Shown: positions 1 through 5,122 of the stretch, one piece after another
Layout: each line of letters starts with the position of its first letter
Numbering within the stretch: the first letter of the stretch is position 1
Assembly (NCBI GenBank): GCA_945928585.1
Contig: CAMENQ010000187.1
Coordinates: 1 to 5,122, forward strand
Direction: 5' to 3'
Origin: an uncultured Roseburia sp.
GTDB lineage: Bacteria; Bacillota; Clostridia; Lachnospirales; Lachnospiraceae
Length of the DNA stretch: 5,122 nt
The notes under the pieces: generated by a model
Seen by the model: the letters and a program-made list of their open reading frames with translations, nothing else
Databases searched by the model: none
What the model was told of the DNA's origin: nothing
Translations under genes and position numbers: made by a program

Positions 1-528
1 AATATCACCTGCTTTTACATAGTCGCCTTCTTTTATTCCGGCTGCGTATGAATAAAGATGTGCATAATAATAATATACATCATTTTCTGAACGAATACCA
101 ATGCGGTATCCGCCAAGTTCCAGCCAGCCTATATTCTCAACCACACCATCACATACACTTATGACAGGATACCGCCCTCTGAGATTGTCAGGTGTCATAA
201 TGTCACAACCCTCATGAATTCTTTCACCTCCATATGTTCTTGCAGAGCCATAAGAGTCTGTATAATAGAATTCTTCATCATCATAAGATACAGCCACCGG
301 AAAAAAAAGTGCATCATCAAATCTGTCATCAGACAGATAATCTCCATAAATATATTCTTTGCTTAAATATTCAGTTTTGCCTGTTCCTCCGCTATGTTCA
401 GCGGAAGTCATTTTATCTGTTATAATTGCTATAGCCGAAAAGAGATATAAAAGTACTATTATATATATTAATCTGCTCTCATTACTTCTGCTACACTTAA
501 TAAATCTGTTGCAAATGGAAGTTATCAT
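1..528 (-). CDS. Membrane-anchored M23 (LytM-type) zinc metallopeptidase, 3' end cut by window edge
   Basis: Predicted peptidoglycan endopeptidase acting outside the membrane. The 176 visible residues begin with a short basic cytoplasmic segment (1-19) and a single hydrophobic span (about 20-36, LIYIIVLLYLFSAIAII), best read as a signal anchor. A variable acidic linker follows (about 38-85). The M23 domain starts with the zinc-ligand pair in RIHEGCDIM (H105 and D109, the HxxxD motif), continues through GVVENIGW and GGYRIGI, and reaches YYYYAHL (H157, matching the active-site histidine of LytM). The closing HxH zinc motif would lie beyond the left edge, so catalytic completeness cannot be confirmed. 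The start is uncertain: the ATG at 526-528 keeps the membrane span, but the only strong Shine-Dalgarno lies 26 bases upstream. A GTG at 535-537 and an internal ATG at 409-411 are alternatives, and the latter would lose the anchor. It lies downstream of the FtsA-like gene, suggesting a cell-envelope role. Family assignment is firm; the substrate bond is unknown. Confidence 0.88.
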   Translation of the reverse strand, partial: MITSICNRFIKCSRSNESRLIYIIVLLYLFSAIAIITDKMTSAEHSGGTGKTEYLSKEYIYGDYLSDDRFDDALFFPVAVSYDDEEFYYTDSYGSARTYGGERIHEGCDIMTPDNLRGRYPVISVCDGVVENIGWLELGGYRIGIRSENDVYYYYAHLYSYAAGIKEGDYVKAGDI

Positions 529-545
529 AATTTGCACCGAATCAA
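525..545 (-). other. Possible UUG-initiated mini-ORF (MIRCKL) coupled to the M23 start
   Basis: A TTG codon at 543-545 lies 9 bases downstream of the strong Shine-Dalgarno at 555-564. It opens six codons ending in a TGA at 525-527, which overlaps the M23 ATG (526-528) as ATGA. The layout fits a leader peptide or translational coupling. It could also be chance, because an ORF this short carries no coding statistics. Confidence 0.25.
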
Positions 546-554
546 GGCTTTTTA

Positions 555-564
555 CACCTTCCTT
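555..564 (-). promoter_or_regulatory. Strong Shine-Dalgarno sequence upstream of the M23 gene
   Basis: The minus strand reads AAGGAAGGTG, a very good match to the anti-Shine-Dalgarno region. It sits 26 bases before the M23 ATG, too far for direct initiation there, and 17 bases before an in-frame GTG at 535-537. Its spacing is ideal (9 bases) only for an out-of-frame TTG at 543-545. It is the only strong ribosome binding site in the leader. Confidence 0.5.
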
Positions 565-579
565 AAATGGCTTTTATCT

Positions 580-585
580 ATTATA
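580..585 (-). promoter_or_regulatory. Possible -10 hexamer for the M23 gene
   Basis: The minus strand reads TATAAT, a perfect sigma-A -10 consensus, in the gap between the FtsA-like gene and the M23 gene. At 16-18 base spacing the upstream hexamers (AATTTT, GAATTT, CGAATT) match TTGACA poorly, and there is no TG extension. In DNA this AT-rich a TATAAT is often accidental. If real, it would give a leader of roughly 45 bases that includes the Shine-Dalgarno but only the distal arm of the repeats. Confidence 0.25.
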
Positions 586-590
586 TGAAT

Positions 591-616
591 ATAGCACCGT
601 AAAAATTCGGTGCTAT
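591..616 (-). promoter_or_regulatory. Perfect 9-bp hairpin just after the FtsA-like gene
   Basis: ATAGCACCG (591-599) and CGGTGCTAT (608-616) form a perfect inverted repeat around an 8-base AT-rich loop. The hairpin begins 8 bases after the stop codon of the FtsA-like gene. No T-run follows it on either strand, so it is not a standard intrinsic terminator. It could be a weak attenuator, an RNA-stabilising or processing element, or part of a switch with the repeat at 534-542. Confidence 0.5.
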
Positions 617-624
617 TCCAAGTA

Positions 625-2715
625 TTATTCCCAGTATAGTTCCAATATGTCGCCATCAGTTATCTCAGATGAAAATTCGCATTTTTCACCATTTCTTTTT
701 GTTATAAGGTCTGTTCCTTTTGCCTCACTTGTATCAAATGCATATACATCCAGAACATCAACAAAAAGATAGCTGCTTTTCTTATCAAGTTTTACCGGTG
801 TTTCATTTATTGTAACATTTATGGTAACCTTCTCCTGTGCAGCTTTTACTTTTTCTTCTTCTCTTGCTTTTATCTCAGCTTCAAGAGCTTCCTTTGCGGC
901 AATGGCATCCCTTTCTGCCTTTGTTACATAATTTTCATCATATTCCAAATCATCAAATTTTACTTCTTTTTCCTTTATGACAATTTTAAATTCCGAATAT
1001 ATAGGCTCATCCTCTGCTGATTTATGTCCATTTACATATATATCTTTACTTTCAGTGTTTATATCCATAAACTGCATAAGCTGTGACAACATATAATAAT
1101 CAGGTATGCTTATGTCATCACCTTCTTTTATGTCATATGAGCCTGTAACAAGCTGTCCGTTTGCCAGTGCCATTCTCGGACATTCCACAGGCTTTTCATT
1201 TACAATAAACTTAAGCTTGTGATTGTAATCTGACAGTCTGTCGATAGTATATGCGGCATCCGGTCCTTCAACGGACGGAATAATATTAATTTTATCATTC
1301 TTATCTATTCGTGTATTAATATTTGCTTCTTTTTCATTGACTGTAATAACAGCACCATCACCCATCTCTCCGCGGATAATTTTTGGTGTGCCATTATATG
1401 TAAATGTAAGCTCTTTTCCACGTTTTGGGAAAAGATCAGCATTTGGAACACCTGCCTGCATAAGTCCATCCACTACAGTCAGTTTATCATTGTCATACAG
1501 CTTTATACGCTTATCATTTACCGTTATGACAATGAAGTTGTTTTTCTGATTGTAGTAGTTTATACATATGCCTATAGGTGTAACTAAAAGAGGATCTTTT
1601 TTTACACCCTCCATAAGGAAGTTTACATCACCTAAAACCTCCTCACCACGAAGTGCAACCCTCTCCTTTGGAAGCTTAAGTGCTTCTGCAAGACTTTGTG
1701 TAAAGCCAAATGCCTTTCCGCCGCCTCCAACCACAAAAACGGCACTTACTGATTTTCCTCCGTTTAATTCCTTTATCTTTAAGGCTATTTCTTTAGTAAT
1801 GGAATCAACTGTTTCCTTATACATTTTTCTTACCTCTTCGGCAGAGGTTTTCTGTACAAGTCCCATAATATCTTTATATGATATCTGCTTTTTCAAAAGG
1901 GATGCCCGTTTTATTTTTTCAGCAGTCTGAAAATCCACAAGACATTTATGTACAATATTTTCAGTGATTTCATCTCCTGCATGTGGAATCATTCCATATG
2001 CTATAATGCTTCCATCCTTTGTAATACAGATATCACTTGTTCCTGCACCAACATCTACAAGTGCAATATTTAAAAGCCTGTACTGCTCAGGAATAGCTAC
2101 GTTTATGGCAGCTATAGGCTCCAAAGTAAGACTGGCTACATTTAAGCCTGCAATATCTACTGATGAATATAAGCCCTCCACTACCTCATAAGGAAGAAAA
2201 GTAGCAAGTATGTCAGCACCTATTTTCTTAGCCTTGTGGCCTTCAAGGTTATTTATTACATAGTCATTCATAAAATATCTGACTGCAGTATAGCCGACAC
2301 AATAAAATGATACATCAGGAAAATCATTTTTCATAATTTCATAGGCCTTTTCTATTCCAAGAAGGTCAAGGGAATATATTTCCTCATCATTTACGGCTTC
2401 ATCATCAGAACGCTCTGTTTCTACGTGAACTGTTACTGTCTTAAGAACACGGCCGGCTGCCGCAATACATACATCAGTAAGCTTTCTGCCAAGCTGGCTT
2501 TCAAGTTCTCTCTTTACAAGACCGATAGACTCTCCTACCTTTCCAATGTCATGTATCTGTCCATCCAACATAGCACGTGTATCATGTTCTTTTACATAAT
2601 GTGCTATAACATTAAATTTTCCCTTGTCCATATATCCTACGGAACCAACAAGACTTCTTGTACCTATATCAAGTCCGAATACAACATGCTCCGGATATCC
2701 TTTGTTTTCTGCCAT
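625..2715 (-). CDS. FtsA-like actin-fold ATPase with a long modular C-terminal extension
   Basis: Protein of 696 residues in the FtsA/PilM branch of the actin superfamily. Visible ATP-binding signatures are phosphate-1 FGLDIGTRS (13-21), phosphate-2 LVDVGAGTSD (219-228) and the adenosine motif VFVVGGGGKAFGF (326-338). Residues about 42-175 fit the FtsA-specific 1C/SHS2 region (DGQIHDIGKV at 51-60, AAAGR at 85-89), followed by the LTLEPIAA segment (196-203). This is not MreB or DnaK architecture. The actin fold ends near 385; the remaining 310 residues are extra, since typical FtsA is about 400-450 long. They contain beta-rich modules (about 394-459, about 500-580 and 630-696) and a charged helix (597-629). 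No C-terminal amphipathic membrane helix is seen, so membrane attachment is not evident. The start is supported by AGGAAG 10 bases upstream (2726-2731). The gene begins inside the end of coaE, and no ftsZ is in view. A cell-division or envelope scaffold role is inferred; the classical FtsA role is not established. Confidence 0.85.
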   Translation of the reverse strand: MAENKGYPEHVVFGLDIGTRSLVGSVGYMDKGKFNVIAHYVKEHDTRAMLDGQIHDIGKVGESIGLVKRELESQLGRKLTDVCIAAAGRVLKTVTVHVETERSDDEAVNDEEIYSLDLLGIEKAYEIMKNDFPDVSFYCVGYTAVRYFMNDYVINNLEGHKAKKIGADILATFLPYEVVEGLYSSVDIAGLNVASLTLEPIAAINVAIPEQYRLLNIALVDVGAGTSDICITKDGSIIAYGMIPHAGDEITENIVHKCLVDFQTAEKIKRASLLKKQISYKDIMGLVQKTSAEEVRKMYKETVDSITKEIALKIKELNGGKSVSAVFVVGGGGKAFGFTQSLAEALKLPKERVALRGEEVLGDVNFLMEGVKKDPLLVTPIGICINYYNQKNNFIVITVNDKRIKLYDNDKLTVVDGLMQAGVPNADLFPKRGKELTFTYNGTPKIIRGEMGDGAVITVNEKEANINTRIDKNDKINIIPSVEGPDAAYTIDRLSDYNHKLKFIVNEKPVECPRMALANGQLVTGSYDIKEGDDISIPDYYMLSQLMQFMDINTESKDIYVNGHKSAEDEPIYSEFKIVIKEKEVKFDDLEYDENYVTKAERDAIAAKEALEAEIKAREEEKVKAAQEKVTINVTINETPVKLDKKSSYLFVDVLDVYAFDTSEAKGTDLITKRNGEKCEFSSEITDGDILELYWE
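826..927 (-). other. Charged alpha-helical (possible coiled-coil) linker in the FtsA-like protein
   Basis: Residues about 597-630 are rich in Ala, Glu and Lys (for example AKEALEAEIKAREEEKVKAA), with no Gly or Pro. This predicts a long, solvent-exposed helix or coiled coil. It separates the last beta-rich module (630-696) from the rest of the protein and may act as a spacer or oligomerisation element. Confidence 0.6.
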
Positions 2716-3329
2716 TTTTCTCTCACTTCCTGTTTTTTACTTGTATATAATATTACCTCTGCAATCTGTGTTTCAGTATAATCGGTGTCTTTGCTGTTGT
2801 CTATAACAATCTGACAATTTTTTCTGAATTTCTCATCTGAAAGCTGGTTTGCTATAATGCTTTCCGCCTTTTCCACCGAATATCCCCGGGAATTCATAAG
2901 CCTTTCAATACGGATATTTTTATCTGTATAAATATACCATAATTCATCACATATATCCGTATAGCCTGCTTCTATAAAAAGTGCTGCCTCTACTGCTATA
3001 AGCTTATTTTTATCCGATGAGCTTATAGCTTTTATTTCTTTTTTTATGGCTTCCTTTACAAGAGGATGTACTATTCCGTTCAGCTTTTCAAGCTTTTCTT
3101 TATTGTTAAATACGATTTGTCCAAGCTTTTTACGGTCAATACATCCGTCATCTGATATTACCTCATCACCAAAATAATCCCTGACTTTTTCATATGCCTG
3201 TCCGAAAGGCTCCATAAGCCTGTGGGCTACCTTGTCGGCATCAATAATATGTGCATTATATTTTTTATTTAAAACATCTAAAACCGTGCTTTTTCCACAG
3301 CCTACGCCTCCTGTTATACCTATAACCAT
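2664..3329 (-). CDS. coaE: Dephospho-CoA kinase
   Basis: Catalyses the last step of coenzyme A synthesis, ATP-dependent phosphorylation of the ribose 3'-hydroxyl of dephospho-CoA, in the cytoplasm. From the chosen start it has 221 residues. Family signatures seen are the N-terminal P-loop GGVGCGKST (7-15), DADKVAH (30-36), LNGIVHPLV (83-91), the VEAALFIEAG segment (113-122) and the lid-type arginines in RLMNSRGYS (R143, R148). The ATG at 3327-3329 is preferred over the ATG at 3357-3359: it has GGAGG 9 bases upstream, it lies one base past the polA stop, and it puts the P-loop at the usual N-terminal position. The longer start has no visible ribosome binding site. The basic C-terminal tail (about 198-221) goes slightly beyond the usual family end, and its last 17 codons are shared with the start of the FtsA-like gene in another frame. 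polA-coaE neighbourhoods are common in Firmicutes. Confidence 0.96.
   Translation of the reverse strand: MVIGITGGVGCGKSTVLDVLNKKYNAHIIDADKVAHRLMEPFGQAYEKVRDYFGDEVISDDGCIDRKKLGQIVFNNKEKLEKLNGIVHPLVKEAIKKEIKAISSSDKNKLIAVEAALFIEAGYTDICDELWYIYTDKNIRIERLMNSRGYSVEKAESIIANQLSDEKFRKNCQIVIDNSKDTDYTETQIAEVILYTSKKQEVREKWQKTKDIRSMLYSDLI
2726..2731 (-). promoter_or_regulatory. Ribosome binding site of the FtsA-like gene, inside coaE
   Basis: The minus strand reads AGGAAG, 10 bases upstream of the ATG at 2713-2715. It lies within the coaE coding sequence and fixes the FtsA-like start at a position overlapping coaE by 52 bases. This suggests translational coupling. Confidence 0.6.
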
Positions 3330-3330
3330 A

Positions 3331-5122
3331 TTAGTGTGCCTCCAGCCAGTTATCACCATTTTTCATATCTATTTCAAGAGTAACCTTAAGGTTTGCTGCA
3401 TTCATCATGGCATCCCTTACGATTTCTTCCACCAGGGAAAGTTCTTCCTTATCAGCTTCGATAAGTATTTCATCATGAACCTGAAGTACAAGTCTTGATT
3501 TAAGTTTCCTGTCCCTAAAGGCTCTGTAAACATTTATCATGGCAATTTTCATTATGTCAGCCGCTGTTCCCTGTATGGCAGAATTCATTGCTGCTCTTTC
3601 TCCAAATGAGCGCTGCATAAAGTTGCTTGATTTAAGCTCCGGTATAGGCCGTTTTCTTCCAAATAACGTAGTTACATAGCCCTTTTCCTTTGCTTTTTCT
3701 ACTGTACCGTCAAGAAAGCTTTTTACCTGGGGATATGTTTCAAAATATTGATTTATATACTCGGCTGCTTCTTTTCTGCCGATATTTAAGTCCTGACTAA
3801 GTCCAAAAGAACTTATGCCGTATACAATACCAAAGTTTACTGCTTTTGCCCTGCTTCTTATCTGTGGTGTAACCTCATCTAAAGGAAGCTTAAAAACCTG
3901 TGCTGCCGTAATTTTGTGTATATCCTGTTCGCTGTTATATGCTTCAATAAGATTTTCATCTCCTGACATATGAGCAAGTATTCTAAGCTCAATCTGAGAA
4001 TAATCGGCATCTACAAGTGTACAGCCATTTTTGGGTATAAATACTTTTCTGAAACGCTTTCCCATCTCCATACGGATAGGAATGTTTTGAAGGTTTGGCT
4101 CAGTACTGCTTATTCGTCCTGTAGCAGTAATGGTCTGATTAAAGGTACCATGTATGCGGTCATCATAGCTTATATATCCCACAAGTCCGTCTGCATATGT
4201 GCTTTTAAGTTTTGTAAGCTGTCTGTATTCAAGGATTTTATTTATAATCGGATAATCCGGTGCAAGCTTTTCAAGAACATCTGCACTTGTAGAATATCCT
4301 GTTTTTGTCTTTTTACCGCCTGGAAGCCCCATTTTTCCAAACAGGATTTCACCGAGCTGTTTTGGGGAATTAATATTAAACTGCTCCCCAATTTCCTCAT
4401 ATATTTCTTTTTCTGTCTTTTTAATAATGTCATTTAAAATACATGAGTATTCTTTTAAATCTGTGGCATCTACAAGTATGCCGTTTTTCTCCATTTCATA
4501 CAATACATATATAACCGGATATTCTATATCCATATAAAGATTGTACATATCATTTTCCATAAGCTTATCATATAAGGCTTCTGCTGCATTTGACGAAACA
4601 AACGATTCATTGCAGGTATACATAATATATTTATGTCTATCCAGAGAATACATTTCAAAATCAGACATTTTTCCTACTAGTTCTTCTCTTGTTTTAAGTG
4701 TTATGCCCATTGTTTCTCTTGCAACATCACTACATGTATATGCATCCTTAAGAGGATTTAACAGATAGGAGCATATGGCAAGGTCACATATTCCCTTTTT
4801 ATTTTCTATGGCAAGGGATGGTATATTTAATTCTTCTGTTTTATGGAGCAGCTCTTTTAAATTGAAAACTGCCATTTTACCTGATGAAGCAATAAGCTCT
4901 AAAAGTCTGCTTATATGTTCTTTAGTTATTGTTTCATTATTTTCAATATAGTAAATTTTATCACCAAATGCAATAGTAATTGCATGTATATTTAACTGTT
5001 CAAAATAATTATAATATACACCTATGGACGCTCCCTTATCGGAGATGCTTTTGGTCAGGTTGTTTAATGTTTCCTTATCGGAAATTTCCGTAAGCATTTC
5101 TTCAAAATTCAGTTCTTTTTCT
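3331..5122 (-). CDS. polA: DNA polymerase I, 5' end cut by window edge
   Basis: Family-A DNA polymerase for Okazaki-fragment maturation and gap-filling repair. The frame stays open through the right edge (596 residues visible, 588 counted from the internal Met at 5095-5097). About 280 further residues, the 5' nuclease domain, are expected outside. Numbered from that Met, residues about 20-185 are the 3'-5' exonuclease-like domain. The polymerase domain then runs to the end, with the conserved TATGRISSTEPNLQNIP segment (324-340), motif A VDADYSQIELR (362-372, D365), motif B from R414 through K418, F422 and Y426 (O-helix), and motif C QVHDEI (539-544, D542 and E543). F422 sits at the position (E. 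coli F762) that disfavours dideoxynucleotides. In the exonuclease-like domain the DxE acids appear replaced (around YYN, 28-30) and the E. coli D501 equivalent looks like E164, though a D424-like D105 remains, so proofreading is probably lost. It is the first visible gene of the cluster and ends one base before coaE. Confidence 0.97.
   Translation of the reverse strand, partial: EKELNFEEMLTEISDKETLNNLTKSISDKGASIGVYYNYFEQLNIHAITIAFGDKIYYIENNETITKEHISRLLELIASSGKMAVFNLKELLHKTEELNIPSLAIENKKGICDLAICSYLLNPLKDAYTCSDVARETMGITLKTREELVGKMSDFEMYSLDRHKYIMYTCNESFVSSNAAEALYDKLMENDMYNLYMDIEYPVIYVLYEMEKNGILVDATDLKEYSCILNDIIKKTEKEIYEEIGEQFNINSPKQLGEILFGKMGLPGGKKTKTGYSTSADVLEKLAPDYPIINKILEYRQLTKLKSTYADGLVGYISYDDRIHGTFNQTITATGRISSTEPNLQNIPIRMEMGKRFRKVFIPKNGCTLVDADYSQIELRILAHMSGDENLIEAYNSEQDIHKITAAQVFKLPLDEVTPQIRSRAKAVNFGIVYGISSFGLSQDLNIGRKEAAEYINQYFETYPQVKSFLDGTVEKAKEKGYVTTLFGRKRPIPELKSSNFMQRSFGERAAMNSAIQGTAADIMKIAMINVYRAFRDRKLKSRLVLQVHDEILIEADKEELSLVEEIVRDAMMNAANLKVTLEIDMKNGDNWLEAH
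3339..3343 (-). promoter_or_regulatory. Ribosome binding site of coaE, inside the 3' end of polA
   Basis: The minus strand reads GGAGG, a consensus Shine-Dalgarno 9 bases upstream of the ATG at 3327-3329. It decides between the two candidate coaE starts and shows that coaE translation is set up within the last polA codons. Confidence 0.8.

Larger units (their letters stand above)
534..613. repeat. Second inverted repeat competing with the hairpin
   Basis: GCACCGAAT at 534-542 is a perfect 9-base complement of ATTCGGTGC at 605-613. The right arm (605-613) overlaps the right arm of the hairpin at 591-616, so in the minus-strand transcript the two pairings exclude each other. The left arm lies 6 to 14 bases upstream of the M23 ATG, between the Shine-Dalgarno and the start codon. 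The pairing spans a loop of 62 bases and is therefore weaker than the local hairpin. Confidence 0.4.

Noticed and set aside
591..616. Intrinsic terminator after the FtsA-like gene
   Set aside because: The stem is perfect, but no T-run follows it on either strand, so it was annotated as a hairpin of unknown role.
359..772. Open frame of 137 codons on the plus strand
   Set aside because: It lies antisense across the M23 gene start, the intergenic gap and the FtsA-like gene end. Its translation is low-complexity with no recognisable domain and no convincing ribosome binding site.
625..2715. MreB, DnaK or PilM identity for the actin-fold protein
   Set aside because: The region after the phosphate-1 motif fits the FtsA-type 1C insertion better than MreB or Hsp70. 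No type IV pilus genes are present to favour PilM, although PilM is a close relative.
2425..2781. Open frame of 118 codons on the plus strand
   Set aside because: It is antisense to the well-supported FtsA-like and coaE genes, with a cysteine- and serine-rich translation typical of a reverse-strand shadow.
3327..3359. Longer coaE start at the ATG 3357-3359
   Set aside because: It lacks a Shine-Dalgarno and would add ten residues before the P-loop, whereas the ATG at 3327-3329 has GGAGG at 9 bases.
4242..4433. Short minus-strand frame inside polA
   Set aside because: It is an alternate frame of polA sequence that encodes conserved family-A residues in the main frame. It looks like a shadow.
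3970..4437. Open frame of 155 codons on the plus strand
   Set aside because: It is fully antisense to the polymerase domain of polA, whose motifs are intact. It has no domain signature.
1..5122. CRISPR array, tRNA, rRNA, insertion sequence or defence island
   Set aside because: No spaced direct repeats, cloverleaf, transposase or terminal inverted repeats were seen. The window is almost fully occupied by four housekeeping or envelope genes.

Overview
The window looks like an ordinary chromosomal stretch from an AT-rich, low-GC Gram-positive bacterium. The best guess is a Clostridia member of the Lachnospiraceae type. The evidence is AT-rich codon use with frequent ATA for isoleucine, strong GGAGG/AGGAAG-type ribosome binding sites, a DNA polymerase I whose proofreading residues are lost, and a long FtsA-like protein of a kind I associate with that family. 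The family-level placement is inference from protein character, not from a database comparison.

All supported genes lie on the minus strand and read from right to left. (1) polA is cut by the right edge. It shows the inactive 3'-5' exonuclease-like domain and the complete family-A polymerase domain, while the 5' nuclease domain would lie outside the window. (2) coaE (dephospho-CoA kinase) starts one base after the polA stop codon. (3) An FtsA-like actin-fold ATPase of 696 residues starts inside the last 52 bases of coaE, in another frame. Its C-terminal extension of about 300 residues seems to be built from repeated small beta-rich modules plus a charged helix. (4) After a gap of 96 bases comes a membrane-anchored M23 (LytM-type) peptidoglycan peptidase, cut by the left edge.

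polA, coaE and the FtsA-like gene are almost certainly one transcription unit, given one-base and overlapping junctions that each carry a good ribosome binding site. The M23 gene may be read from the same transcript, but its leader is unusual. It holds a perfect 9-bp hairpin, a second 9-bp complement that would compete with that hairpin, a TATAAT hexamer, and a strong Shine-Dalgarno placed too far from the ATG but correctly placed for a seven-codon UUG mini-ORF whose stop overlaps the ATG. Functionally the segment joins replication/repair (PolA), coenzyme A synthesis (CoaE) and a cell-envelope pair (FtsA-like protein plus peptidoglycan hydrolase).

No mobile element, CRISPR array, tRNA, rRNA or defence system was seen, and no gene-free stretch exceeds 300 bases. 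The points most worth a second look are the modular C-terminal half of the FtsA-like protein, its pairing with an M23 peptidase, and the structured leader of the M23 gene.
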